Assembly (NCBI GenBank): GCA_023423715.1
Contig: JAFAFC010000031.1
Coordinates: 62,001-126,000, forward strand
Length of the DNA stretch: 64,000 bases
Direction of reading: 5' to 3'
Source of the DNA: Bacteroidota bacterium
GTDB lineage: Bacteria > Bacteroidota > Bacteroidia > Flavobacteriales > Weeksellaceae
The position numbers and the translations under genes were made by a program. Positions 50,150-59,684 of this stretch are shown in pieces. The notes beneath the pieces are model-generated. The model was not told the DNA's origin and did not search any database. It worked only from the letters and a program-made list of their open reading frames with translations. Position 1 is the stretch's first letter. Every line of letters begins with the position of its first letter.

Positions 50150-52930
50150 CTATTCATTCACTTTAATTTCATCGATAAAGATGTATGCATCGCCACCAAC
50201 ACCTTGATGTTTTTCAGGGAATTTGCCGTAATAGTAGGCTTTCACTTTGATAAAACGAGCTTGTGTAGGCAGGAATGTGGATTTCACTAATTTCGTTTGT
50301 ACTTCGTAATCAAAAGGATTAGTTTCGATTGTTTTCGTGTCCAAAAGAATCCAATCTTTATTGTTTCCAGACGCGTAGTATTCTACTTTTTTAGGGAACA
50401 TAATCCATGCTCGCGAATCTTGTAGATAATTAGACGAAATACTCGTTACTGTTTGCGTCATTTTGAAATCAATAACCGCTTCAAAATTTTGTCCCCAATA
50501 GCCTTGCCAATCACCTTTTCTCCAGTTGGTAGATCCATAAATTCCGTCATTTAACGCTTGATCGCCACCACCATGATATTGCGGATTGTATTTTGAAATC
50601 AATGTCAAATCCCAATCATTGGGTTTGCGGTGAAATGTACTGCTAATCGTGCTACTTTTTTTACCATCGCGTTCAGCATAATAATAAATATTCGTTGACT
50701 GGTTTACCGTGATTGGTTTGCGATATCTAATGAAATCAGATTCTCCAATCGAGTAAAAGATTTTATCCTTTTTGTTAAGTGGAATCAACTCAATTTTAGT
50801 GTTCTTTTCAAAAAGATAATCACCTTTAGAAACAGGAGCAGCAATAAGTTCTTCGTATTTCAGTTCAGGTAAGGTCTTTACATTTTCGAATCCTAATTTT
50901 CTTAATTCTGCTTTCGGTGTGTGTTTCGTGATAACTCGTTTTGTTCCGTCTTCCAAATGAATTGTTACCTCGTCAAAATAAGGAATCGTCGCCTCCCATT
51001 CAGGTTTTCCCGGAGTTACAGAATAAATTCCCATAGTTGATAGAATGTACCACGCACTCATTTGGCCGCAATCTTCGTTTCCAATTAAACCATCGGGCGT
51101 GTTTTTGTAGAAATTATCAAGAATGAACTTGATTTTTTCATCCGTTTTTTCAGGTTTTCCAACAAAATTATACAAATATGCCATGTGATGACTTGGTTCA
51201 TTTCCTTGCGCATATTGCCCAATTAAACCCGTAATATCCACTTGATCACGACCCGTTGTTTGTTCTGGAGCGGAAAATAAAGCATCAATAAAGTTTTCAA
51301 ACTTCTTTTTTCCGCCATGAATTTCAATTAGATCTTGAATATTTTGTGGAACAAAAAACGAATAATGCCACGAATTTCCTTCGGTATAATTGTTATTCAC
51401 CTCACGAGGGTCGAAAGGCGTAAGCCAGCTTCCGTTTTTACGCGGTTGGAAAAATCCATTTTCCGGATTGTACAAGTTCTTCCAACTTTGGGAGCGTTTC
51501 ATGAAGTATTGATAATCTTCTTTTTTGTTTAGAAGTTTTGCCATTTGGGCAATACACCAATCGTCGTATGCGTATTCTACGGTTTTAGAAACACTTTCAT
51601 GTTCATCATCAATACTAATGAAATAATTTTTCTTGTATGCATCCAAACCAAAAATATCCTGCATTGCAGAGTTTTTAGCCGCTTCGTAAGCTTTTTCGTA
51701 ATTAAACCCTTTAATCCCTTTCATCATGGCATCCGCAATGACGGAAACTCCGTGGTAGCCAATCATACATTCGGTTTCGTTTGCAGAAAGTTCCCAAACT
51801 GGGATTCGGCCACCTTGTTCGTATTGTTTAATAAACGTGTTAACAAAATCTGCCGTTCTTTTTTTGTCGATAAGCGTTAACAAAGGATGTGCGCCACGAA
51901 ACGTATCCCATAAAGAAAAAACGGTGTAATAATCATGATCTGTCGTGTGAATCTTGTTATCTCGACCACGATATTTTCCATCAACATCAAAGTATACATT
52001 AGGCTGCGTGTACAAATGATACATCGCGGTATAGAAAATAGCTAATTTGTCTTTATCATCGGATTTTACTTCGATTCTATAAATTTCTTTATTCCAGGAA
52101 TCAAAAGCTGCGGTTTTAACTTGATCAAAAGTTTTTCCTTTGGCTTCCGCATTCATATTTTTTGCAGCTCCGTCGTAAGAAACAGCAGAAAGAGAAACTT
52201 TGATTAAGATTTGTTCTTTTGCTTTTACATCTGCGGAAAGGGCGATAGCTAAAGTTTGACCTTTAAAATTCTTGGCATTAATACCATTTTTCGAATTGGT
52301 TTTGGAGATTTTCATAGGTTTCGAAAATTCAATTCTAGAATACAAATGTTGGTCAACTGCCCAAGCTGCACTTCTTCTAAAAACTTCAATTGTTTTAGCA
52401 TCAATAATTCGGATTTCTCCGTCTAGAAGCTCGTCACGATGATTTAAATCTAAAATAATATTAGCCGTTCCACTTTTGTTGAAGGTATATTTATGAAAAC
52501 CTGTTCTTTGCGTTGTTGTTAATTCAACATCGATATTATCTTTAAGAAGGTTCACATAATAATATCCCGCACTTGCTTTTTCTTTGTCATGCGAAAATTT
52601 AGAGCTGTATTTTGCTGGCTCCAAAAAGGCTTGACCCATGGTTGGCATTAGCATAATATCACCATAATCGGATACGCCTGTTCCGTTTAAATGGGTGTGT
52701 GAAAATCCATAAATCGTGGAGTCTGAATAATGATATCCGCTACATCCATCCCAACTGCCATCGATTCTTGTATCAGGAGAAAGCTGAACCATTCCAGACG
52801 GCACCGTTGCGCCAGGAAATGTGTGCCCATGACCGCCTGTACCAATGAATGGATTGATGTATTGCGCATAATTTTGGGAATATCCATACACAGCAAATAG
52901 TAAGGATATAAAAAGTGAAATTTTCTTCAT
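50150..52930 (-). CDS. Secreted GH92 alpha-mannosidase
   Basis: The 926-residue protein has a signal peptide (ending near YGYSQN). The GH92 N-domain starts YINPFIGTGGHGHTFPGATV. The catalytic (alpha/alpha)6 domain contains FSLWDTFRGAHPLL, GNEPSHHMAYLYNF and GNEDCGQMSAWYI, with Ca2+-binding and catalytic Glu/Asp among these blocks. A C-terminal discoidin-like carbohydrate-binding module follows (about 775-926; GGDQALNDGIYGSTNWRKG and later YFIKVKAYYYGKFPE-like strands). It removes mannose from N- or O-glycans or fungal mannan. A TATATTTG box lies upstream on the minus strand (52965-52972). Confidence 0.93.
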   Translation of the reverse strand: MKKISLFISLLFAVYGYSQNYAQYINPFIGTGGHGHTFPGATVPSGMVQLSPDTRIDGSWDGCSGYHYSDSTIYGFSHTHLNGTGVSDYGDIMLMPTMGQAFLEPAKYSSKFSHDKEKASAGYYYVNLLKDNIDVELTTTQRTGFHKYTFNKSGTANIILDLNHRDELLDGEIRIIDAKTIEVFRRSAAWAVDQHLYSRIEFSKPMKISKTNSKNGINAKNFKGQTLAIALSADVKAKEQILIKVSLSAVSYDGAAKNMNAEAKGKTFDQVKTAAFDSWNKEIYRIEVKSDDKDKLAIFYTAMYHLYTQPNVYFDVDGKYRGRDNKIHTTDHDYYTVFSLWDTFRGAHPLLTLIDKKRTADFVNTFIKQYEQGGRIPVWELSANETECMIGYHGVSVIADAMMKGIKGFNYEKAYEAAKNSAMQDIFGLDAYKKNYFISIDDEHESVSKTVEYAYDDWCIAQMAKLLNKKEDYQYFMKRSQSWKNLYNPENGFFQPRKNGSWLTPFDPREVNNNYTEGNSWHYSFFVPQNIQDLIEIHGGKKKFENFIDALFSAPEQTTGRDQVDITGLIGQYAQGNEPSHHMAYLYNFVGKPEKTDEKIKFILDNFYKNTPDGLIGNEDCGQMSAWYILSTMGIYSVTPGKPEWEATIPYFDEVTIHLEDGTKRVITKHTPKAELRKLGFENVKTLPELKYEELIAAPVSKGDYLFEKNTKIELIPLNKKDKIFYSIGESDFIRYRKPITVNQSTNIYYYAERDGKKSSTISSTFHRKPNDWDLTLISKYNPQYHGGGDQALNDGIYGSTNWRKGDWQGYWGQNFEAVIDFKMTQTVTSISSNYLQDSRAWIMFPKKVEYYASGNNKDWILLDTKTIETNPFDYEVQTKLVKSTFLPTQARFIKVKAYYYGKFPEKHQGVGGDAYIFIDEIKVNE

Positions 52931-53086
52931 AGAAAGGGTTTTGCTTTTTTTTTATGTTCTAAAACAAATATAAACTTTTTGTGAACATACTTTTTATGAA
53001 TTTTCATTATAGGTAAAAGCATAAAGAATGCACCCAAGAAATGCCAAAAATAATCCGTATTTTTGCCTGAACATTAAAGTTTTATA

Positions 53087-54190
53087 ATGCTTACTAAAAA
53101 CGAAATTCAGGATTTTCTGAAAGAGATAGAAGTAGATGATTTAGTAAACAATCTACACGTAATGGGAGATGATGTTTATATTGATATGACAGCTCATTCT
53201 CCAGCGATGCACGAGAAGAAAAAATTGGAAGTTGCGATGAAACAAGCGTTCGCTTCGAAATTTGGTGAAAACGTGCAGTTGAAATTAAAAGTAGCTTCTC
53301 CAGAGCCAACTGAAGTTCAACAAAATCAAATTAAAGGAAAACAAATCCCTGGAATTACCAATATTATTGCAATTGCTTCTGGAAAAGGAGGTGTTGGGAA
53401 ATCTACTGTAGCAGCGAATATGGCTGTTACGTTAGCAAAAATGGGTTTCAAAGTGGGATTGCTAGATGCCGATATTTATGGGCCTTCGGTTCCAACAATG
53501 TTGGATACAGAAGGAGCGAAGCCTCTTTCTGTTGAGGTTGATGGAAGAAACTTGATGGAGCCAATTGAAAATTATGGTGTAAAAATGCTATCCATAGGAT
53601 ATTTTTCAGGGGCAAATCAAGCAGTAGTTTGGAGAGGACCAATGGCTTCTAAAGCGTTGAGTCAAATGTTGAGAGATGCACATTGGGGTGAATTGGATTT
53701 CTTATTAATCGACCTTCCTCCAGGAACAGGAGATATTCATTTATCGATTATTCAAGAAGTTCCAGTAACTGGAGCGGTGATTGTGAGTACGCCTCAACAT
53801 GTTGCTCTTGCCGATGTGAAAAAGGGAATTGCTATGTTCCAAATGGAAAGTATCAATATTCCAGTATTAGGTTTAATTGAAAATATGGCGTATTTTACTC
53901 CAGAAGAACTACCTGAGAATAAATATTATATCTTTGGAAAACAAGGAGCGCAGTATATGGCTGAAGATTTGGGGATTCCTGTTCTAGGAGAAATTCCAAT
54001 TATTCAGAGTATTAGAGAAGCGGGTGATGTTGGTCGTCCTGCTGCTTTGCAAGAGGATTCGTTGATTGCAAAAATCTATACAGAAACGGCTCAAAATATG
54101 GTGGAAAGTTTGGTAGAACGTAATACAAGTTTGCCACCAACGGAAGCAGTAAAAATTACAACGATGGCTGGGTGTTCACCCAAAAAATAA
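53087..54190 (+). CDS. apbC: Mrp/NBP35-type iron-sulfur carrier ATPase
   Basis: The 367-residue protein has an N-terminal DUF59/MIP18-type domain (about 1-75), then a deviant Walker A P-loop GKGGVGKS (99-106), DIYGPSVPTML, and LIDLPPGTGDIHLS. Carriers of the E. coli type have a Cys-x-x-Cys about 100 residues later; here the matching stretch reads ENMAYFTPEELPENKYY, so no such pair is present. The end is AGCSPKK. It delivers Fe-S clusters to apoproteins. It lies 18 bases before the NifU-like gene. Confidence 0.92.
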   Translation: MLTKNEIQDFLKEIEVDDLVNNLHVMGDDVYIDMTAHSPAMHEKKKLEVAMKQAFASKFGENVQLKLKVASPEPTEVQQNQIKGKQIPGITNIIAIASGKGGVGKSTVAANMAVTLAKMGFKVGLLDADIYGPSVPTMLDTEGAKPLSVEVDGRNLMEPIENYGVKMLSIGYFSGANQAVVWRGPMASKALSQMLRDAHWGELDFLLIDLPPGTGDIHLSIIQEVPVTGAVIVSTPQHVALADVKKGIAMFQMESINIPVLGLIENMAYFTPEELPENKYYIFGKQGAQYMAEDLGIPVLGEIPIIQSIREAGDVGRPAALQEDSLIAKIYTETAQNMVESLVERNTSLPPTEAVKITTMAGCSPKK

Positions 54191-54208
54191 AAAAATAAAA
54201 TACAGGAG

Positions 54209-54460
54209 ATGAGTACAAATACACAACACGAAAATACCGTAACCAAGGTAATGCAAGCTTTGGATAGCATTCGCCCTTTTTTAAATAAAGATGGCGGGGA
54301 TATCGAACTTGTTGATGTGGTTGACGATAAAGTATATGTAAAATTACTAGGAAATTGCTCGGGTTGTCACATGAGTTTTTCAACAATGAAATTGGGTGTG
54401 GAAAATACAATCAAGCAATATGCTCCTGAAATCACAGAAGTACATGGGGTAGAAGAATAG
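54209..54460 (+). CDS. NifU C-terminal-type iron-sulfur scaffold
   Basis: The 83-residue protein is the NifU C-domain (Nfu-type): RPFLNKDGGDIELVDV at the start, then GNCSGCHMS with Cys50 and Cys53 that bridge a [4Fe-4S] cluster between two monomers, and KLGVENTIKQYAPEITEV. It can receive and pass clusters together with Mrp, its operon neighbour. A purine-rich AGGAG sits directly before the ATG. Confidence 0.93.
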   Translation: MSTNTQHENTVTKVMQALDSIRPFLNKDGGDIELVDVVDDKVYVKLLGNCSGCHMSFSTMKLGVENTIKQYAPEITEVHGVEE

Positions 54461-54481
54461 TCTTTCATCACCTAAAATACT

Positions 54482-54508
54482 AAAAAGCTGCCCTTGGGCA
54501 GCTTTTTT
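54482..54508. terminator. Terminator after the iron-sulfur operon
   Basis: AAAAAGCTGCCC (54482-54493) and GGGCAGCTTTTT (54496-54507) form a long stem, followed by T. Confidence 0.9.
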
Positions 54509-54763
54509 ATTTTCCTAATCCAGAGTTTGTAGATATTTTTTTCTTTTTTTGATACTAATGTTTGTGTTTTGGAATCTTCTTTTCTTTTTTAACTTGATTT
54601 TCTGAAGTTAAATTACACTCTGTTAGGCTTTTAAATTTTCAAAATTTGGTGTGCAAAGATACTTTAATTACGTATAAAGTACGTGTAAATATTTATGGTT
54701 AGCATATCAATTCCGTTTTTGCTGATTTTTAGTGAATTATATAATTTTTACTTTAAAACAAAA
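54509..54763. other. AT-rich intergenic stretch
   Basis: No frame with a believable start is seen on either strand. A TATCTTTG match on the minus strand (54654-54661) has no -33 partner. Otherwise nothing is recognised. Confidence 0.4.
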
Positions 54764-54789
54764 AAAATCTGCTCGAAAAAGCAGATTTT
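54764..54789 (-). terminator. Terminator of the GNAT-nitrilase gene
   Basis: AAAATCTGCT (54764-54773) and AGCAGATTTT (54780-54789) form a 10-bp stem; a T run follows on the minus strand. Confidence 0.85.
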
Positions 54790-54808
54790 ATAATTGGTAA
54801 AAAATCGA

Positions 54809-56317
54809 CTAGTTTGATTTTAGATTAACTTCATATAAATCGGTTCTACGATCTTTCAAAATTTGTACAGCGCCGTTAAAGTGAAGTTCTTTAAGTAGAT
54901 TCAAATCTACATCCACGATCAAGGTCATTTCTGTATTTGGAGTTGCTTCGCCTTTGATAGCATTAGAAGGAAACGCGAAATCTGAAGGCGTGAAAACCGC
55001 AGCCTGACCAAATTGGATATCCATATTATTAACACCTGGTAAGTTTCCGACACAACCCGCAATAGCAACGTAACATTCGTTTTCGATGGCACGAGCCGCA
55101 GCGCAAGCGCGAACTCTCATATAGGCGTTCTGAGTATCCGTTAAATACGGCACCAAAAGAAGTTTCATTCCTTGATCAGCCAAGATTCTTGGAAGTTCTG
55201 GAAATTCAACATCGTAGCAAATTAAAATTCCAACTTTTCCGCAATCCGTGTCGAAAACTTTCACTTCGCTTCCGCCCTTCATTCCATAGTATTTGCGTTC
55301 GTTTGGTGTGATATGGATTTTTCGATATTCATCACGCTTTCCGTCGCGATGCAATAAGTAGCTGATGTTAAATAAATTTCCATCTTCCAAAACAGGCATA
55401 CTTCCAGAAATAATGTTCACATTATAACTTACGGCGTACTCACTAATTTTATCAACAATTTCTTCCGTCTTTTTGGAAAGTTCTTCCATGGCTTCACGCT
55501 CATGCAAATGGTTGAATTCCGCCAAAAGCGGTGTGTTGAAAAGCTCTGGGAACAGACAGAAATCGGCTTCATAACCAGAAATAGCATCTACAAAAAATTC
55601 TACTTGCTGGAAAAACGCATCAACGTCCTTAAACTGACGCATTTGCCATTGTACCAACCCAAGACGAATGACGCTGTCCTGCATGGTGTTTTTCTTTTGC
55701 GTGTAATAGATGTTGTTCCATTGCAAAAGAACGGCATACTCCTGAGATTCTTGATCGCCTTTCAAATAGCCTTTAAGGATCTTAATTGGTGAAAAACTAT
55801 TTGAGATTTGAAATGTTAAAACAGGGTCAAAAATCTCTTTTTTTCGTACTTTTTGAATGTATTGTCTTGGACTTAATTCATCACTATATAAATGATAATT
55901 CGGAATACGTCCACCAATGACAATTGATTTTAAATTTAAAATTTCGCACAATTCTTTTCGAGCATCGTACAAACGTCTTCCTAGACGTAAAGAACGGAAT
56001 TCGGGATGGACAAAAACTTCAATTCCATACAATACATTTCCTATATTAGAATGCGTGTTGAAAGATTCTCCACCTGTGATTTCATCGTAGGTATGCTGAT
56101 CTCCGAACAATTCGTACTGAACGATGATGGATAGGGCAGCAGCGGCCAATTTTCCGTCCACCGTAATACATAATTGTCCGTCAGGAAATATGGACGTTAA
56201 TTTTTGAATATTTCGTTTCGACCACGTGTTGTCTTCAATGTCAGGATAGGCTTCCTGCATGGAAGTTACCAATTCATCGTAATCATCAAGGGTCAATTTT
56301 CGTATATCGATTTGCAT
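54809..56317 (-). CDS. GNAT acetyltransferase fused to carbon-nitrogen hydrolase
   Basis: The 502-residue protein has an N-terminal GNAT domain (about 1-190; HPEFRSLRLGRRLYDARKE is the acetyl-CoA motif). A nitrilase-superfamily domain (about 215-500) has its triad at Glu258 (FCLFPELF), Lys333 (YRKIHITPNE) and Cys367 (LICYDVEFPE). Fusions of this type are known in bacteria and annotated as bifunctional, but their substrates are unproven. It lies downstream of ppx on the same strand, 38 bases away. Confidence 0.92.
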   Translation of the reverse strand: MQIDIRKLTLDDYDELVTSMQEAYPDIEDNTWSKRNIQKLTSIFPDGQLCITVDGKLAAAALSIIVQYELFGDQHTYDEITGGESFNTHSNIGNVLYGIEVFVHPEFRSLRLGRRLYDARKELCEILNLKSIVIGGRIPNYHLYSDELSPRQYIQKVRKKEIFDPVLTFQISNSFSPIKILKGYLKGDQESQEYAVLLQWNNIYYTQKKNTMQDSVIRLGLVQWQMRQFKDVDAFFQQVEFFVDAISGYEADFCLFPELFNTPLLAEFNHLHEREAMEELSKKTEEIVDKISEYAVSYNVNIISGSMPVLEDGNLFNISYLLHRDGKRDEYRKIHITPNERKYYGMKGGSEVKVFDTDCGKVGILICYDVEFPELPRILADQGMKLLLVPYLTDTQNAYMRVRACAAARAIENECYVAIAGCVGNLPGVNNMDIQFGQAAVFTPSDFAFPSNAIKGEATPNTEMTLIVDVDLNLLKELHFNGAVQILKDRRTDLYEVNLKSN

Positions 56318-56355
56318 TTTCTATTTTTTATTTGGATGCTTTTTCAAGCTTATTT

Positions 56356-57249
56356 TTATTTTTTCGATTTGGCTTTCTGGCTTTCGTAAAGATTGTGGAT
56401 TAATCCATCAGCAACCGAGATTTTCGGAACAAAAATTTGACTAATATTTCCCCAAGCTAAAACATTAGCAAAAATCTTAATAGCCGGAACCATCACATCA
56501 GCACGGTCTTCACGGATATGATACTTAATCATACGCTCTTCAACAGAAAGGTCGCCAGCTTCTTTTATGAATTTCTTCAGATACGTATAGCTGATGGGTT
56601 TTCCTTCTTTGGTTTTGCTCATGGAAAAAACTTTGTTGATGTTTCCTCCAGAGCCAATGGCTACTATTGGCTTTTTCGACACGATATGCGCTTTGATTTC
56701 GTCTCGCATTTCGTTCCACGAATTGTCAGTCACCAAATCCTGAAGTAAACGAATGGTTCCTATATTAAACGATTTCTTGAACTTCATTTTATTGTTTTCA
56801 AAAAACGTTAATTCTGTTGAACCACCTCCAACATCGATGTACAAATAACTAAAGTTTTTATCTAACGCTTCTGCAACGTGATTGTCGAAGACAAGTTGAG
56901 CTTCTTCATCACCACTTATAATTTCGATTTTTATTCCAGAAGTTTCTTTAACTTGCTCAATGATCGACTGGCCATTGCTCGCGTCACGCATTGCACTTGT
57001 GGCACATGCTCTATAGTGTTCTACTTTGTAAATTTTCATCAAATCGCTAAAAACTTTCATCGAATCGATGATCATTTTTTCACGTTCTGTCCCGATTTCA
57101 CCATTTTTAAAAACATCCATTCCTAATCGCAATGGAATGCGAAGGAGGTTGAGTTTGGTATATTCAGGTTTCTTTCGTGAAGTTTCTTGAACTTCATTAA
57201 TCAGCAATCGAGCAGCATTACTTCCGATATCTATTGCAGCTAATATCAT
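56356..57249 (-). CDS. ppx: Exopolyphosphatase (Ppx/GppA family)
   Basis: The 297-residue protein has the actin-like fold of Ppx/GppA: ILAAIDIGSNAARLLINEVQ (2-21) as phosphate-1 loop, and VGGGSTELTFFENNKMKF (near 138-156) as phosphate-2 loop. It is the shorter, single-unit form without C-terminal HD domains. Enzymes of this type release phosphate from polyphosphate or hydrolyse pppGpp. It is downstream of ppk1 on the same strand, separated by a 121-base gap with a palindromic hairpin. Confidence 0.93.
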   Translation of the reverse strand: MILAAIDIGSNAARLLINEVQETSRKKPEYTKLNLLRIPLRLGMDVFKNGEIGTEREKMIIDSMKVFSDLMKIYKVEHYRACATSAMRDASNGQSIIEQVKETSGIKIEIISGDEEAQLVFDNHVAEALDKNFSYLYIDVGGGSTELTFFENNKMKFKKSFNIGTIRLLQDLVTDNSWNEMRDEIKAHIVSKKPIVAIGSGGNINKVFSMSKTKEGKPISYTYLKKFIKEAGDLSVEERMIKYHIREDRADVMVPAIKIFANVLAWGNISQIFVPKISVADGLIHNLYESQKAKSKK

Positions 57250-57343
57250 AACGAACTTATTTTTTCTAAAAAACTAATTTGCAAAGTTCGTAATTTATTT
57301 TGTTACAGCTTTAGCTACGGATGTTATAATATTCACAAAATAA

Positions 57344-57369
57344 CAATTCCCAGAAATTTCTGGGAATTG
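57344..57369 (-). terminator. Perfect palindromic hairpin after ppk1
   Basis: CAATTCCCAGAAA and TTTCTGGGAATTG are perfectly complementary over 13 bp; T-rich sequence follows on the minus strand. It probably attenuates transcription between ppk1 and ppx. Confidence 0.75.
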
Positions 57370-57370
57370 T

Positions 57371-59431
57371 TTATGCTTTATTTTTCAAATAATGATAGGT
57401 TTCAATTTGGGAACGAATTTCTTTTTCGTTGTTTTTTACGTATTTATTTTGAAGTTTGGTATCCAAAATTCGAGCTTTCACATTGTCCTTTAGTTGAATG
57501 TCTAAAATATGTAATATTTCTTTCTTTAAATCTTTTTGGGTGATTTTTGCAGCTGCTTCAATTCGATAGTCTAAATTTCGGGTCATCCAATCCGCCGAAG
57601 AAATATAAATATCTTCATTTCCTTTGTTGTAGAAATACATAATTCTTGCGTGCTCCAAATATTCATCAACAATAGAAATCGCTTGAATCTTTTTCTTGAA
57701 TGTTTTTTGATTTACGGCACAGTAAATTCCTCGAACGATCAACTTAATTGTTACGCCTGCTGTTGCAGCTTCGTAGAGCTTTTTGATAAGTTCACGATCA
57801 CTCAACGAGTTCACTTTAACAATCATTTCAGCTTTTTTGCCCGCTTTGGCTTCTTCAATTTCCTTATCTATATGATGCATGATTTTTTCACGCATAAATT
57901 GTGGGCAAACAACTAGCTTTTTGCAGGTTTTCAGGATTGGTAACGGATCTTCTTTTGGTTTTCTAAGAACGTTAAAAACTTTATTAATATCCGCCATGAT
58001 GGTTCTATCAGACGTAAAAAGAAGTGAGTCGCCGTATATTTTTGCTGTTTTTTCGTTAAAATTTCCGGTGCTTACAAAACCATATTGCATCGTTTTGTTA
58101 TTCACCCGTTTCTTGATGACGCAAAGCTTAGCATGTACTTTTTTATTTGGTAAACCTGTTAAAACGGTAATGCCTTCCTCTTCCAAACGCTCTTTCCAAA
58201 CTAAATTGGCTTCTTCATCAAAACGAGCACGAAGTTCAACCATAACCGCTACTTCCTTTCCATTACGAGCCGCATTGATTAAGGCATTGATTATTTTTGA
58301 ATTGCTCGCCATTCGATAAGCAGTGAGCTGAATCGACTTTACATCAGGGTCCATCGCACTTTCACGCAGTAAATCAATTACAGGACGATAGTTGTGGTAC
58401 GGAAAGGTTAATAATACGTCTTCCTTTAAAATGGTTTCTGTGATTCGGCTGTCATTAGGAAACTTTGGATGGTTGAATGATGTTCGCTCAACTGGTGCTT
58501 GTATTCCTTTGAAAACGTCTGGAAAGTCCATAAAATGTTTGAAATTATGAATCTTTCCACCTGGAATAATGCTATCCTTTTTCGTTAAATTAAGTTTTCG
58601 AATTAAGAATTCTAATAAAGCTTTATCAATATTTCTGTCGAATACAAAACGTGTTGGTTTCCCTTTACGACGGCTTTTGATGCCTTTTTCAATTTTTTGA
58701 GCGAGGTTGGTTCGGATGTCGTTATCCAAATCAAATTCGGCATCTTTGGTTACTTTGAATGCGTGCGCTTGAAAATCATCAAATCCAAAGAAATGGAAAA
58801 TTTCAGGAAGCATAAAGGTGATTACATCTTCCAAAAGCATGACATTTTTTTCGCCATTTTCGGAAGGCAACAATACGAATCTTCCTACGAAACGCGATGG
58901 GATTTCAATAATAGCAAAACTGCTTTGGTATAACCAGTCTTTTTTACGCATCGCAATTCCTAGATACAAACTTTTGTCGCGCAAATACGGCATTGGTTTG
59001 TTGTCATGAAGCAGGATAGGGATCACATTAGATTCCACCACTTCATCAAAATATTTTTTTACAAACTCCTTTTGTTTAGCGTTGAGGTTATTCGCCGTTT
59101 TAATAAAAACGTGCTCTTTTTCCATCTCCTCCTGGATTTCTTTCCACGCTTTGTCGAAATCTCGCTGCTGATCAATAACAATTTCGTTAATCTGCTGTAG
59201 GATTTTGGACGGTGGTTGAAAGAAGGATTCCGAAATGATTTTTTCTTTAAAATCCATTGCACGTTTCAAACCAGCTACACGAACTCGGAAAAATTCATCC
59301 AAATTATTGGAAAAAATTCCTAGAAAGCGGATTCTTAAGTTCAGTGGAACGGTTTTGTCTTTGGCTTCCTGCATAACTCGTGCATTAAAGGCTAGCCAGG
59401 TGATATCACGCGCATTAAATTCTTGTGCCAT
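57371..59431 (-). CDS. ppk1: Polyphosphate kinase 1
   Basis: The 686-residue protein matches PPK1. The N-domain starts NARDITWLAFNARVMQEAKD, and the head domain follows. The catalytic core has the autophosphorylated His in KVHAKLCVIKKR (near 440) and the second His in EHARIMYFYNKGNEDIYISS (near 600), with DYRIEAAAKI last. It makes polyphosphate from ATP for storage and stress survival. The promoter candidate TATTTTTG (59452-59459, minus strand) lacks a clear -33 partner. Confidence 0.95.
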   Translation of the reverse strand: MAQEFNARDITWLAFNARVMQEAKDKTVPLNLRIRFLGIFSNNLDEFFRVRVAGLKRAMDFKEKIISESFFQPPSKILQQINEIVIDQQRDFDKAWKEIQEEMEKEHVFIKTANNLNAKQKEFVKKYFDEVVESNVIPILLHDNKPMPYLRDKSLYLGIAMRKKDWLYQSSFAIIEIPSRFVGRFVLLPSENGEKNVMLLEDVITFMLPEIFHFFGFDDFQAHAFKVTKDAEFDLDNDIRTNLAQKIEKGIKSRRKGKPTRFVFDRNIDKALLEFLIRKLNLTKKDSIIPGGKIHNFKHFMDFPDVFKGIQAPVERTSFNHPKFPNDSRITETILKEDVLLTFPYHNYRPVIDLLRESAMDPDVKSIQLTAYRMASNSKIINALINAARNGKEVAVMVELRARFDEEANLVWKERLEEEGITVLTGLPNKKVHAKLCVIKKRVNNKTMQYGFVSTGNFNEKTAKIYGDSLLFTSDRTIMADINKVFNVLRKPKEDPLPILKTCKKLVVCPQFMREKIMHHIDKEIEEAKAGKKAEMIVKVNSLSDRELIKKLYEAATAGVTIKLIVRGIYCAVNQKTFKKKIQAISIVDEYLEHARIMYFYNKGNEDIYISSADWMTRNLDYRIEAAAKITQKDLKKEILHILDIQLKDNVKARILDTKLQNKYVKNNEKEIRSQIETYHYLKNKA

Positions 59432-59579
59432 TCGGGTACGTATGTTTTTCTCAAAAATAGAGATTTCTAGGCGTAATTGGAAGGTTCTAATATTAACAAT
59501 ATGAAAATTTGAAAGAATGTCATACTAGAAAATCCTAATTCTGACAATTGTCTCTACATTTTAAATTAATCTTAAAGGG

Positions 59580-59600
59580 AAAGTGTCAATTTGTCACTTT
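59580..59600. promoter_or_regulatory. Inverted repeat upstream of dnaK
   Basis: AAAGTG (59580-59585) and CACTTT (59595-59600) with a 9-base spacer form an inverted repeat, and a 10-base palindrome GACAATTGTC lies at 59543-59552. Both are within 145 bases of dnaK and may serve stress control. No full consensus promoter was found here. Confidence 0.3.
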
Positions 59601-59684
59601 TTTGCTTGTTTTGGCTCGTGGTATAAATCTTGAGCAGTAGAAACCAAATTCAATAATTAATTAAAATAAAAATACATATATATT

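Noticed and set aside
54654..54661. Minus-strand TATCTTTG box, possible small RNA
   Set aside because: No -33 element is present, and the six fixed bases occur often by chance in AT-rich DNA.
57879..58319. 146-codon plus-strand frame
   Set aside because: It is antisense to ppk1 and lacks any domain.
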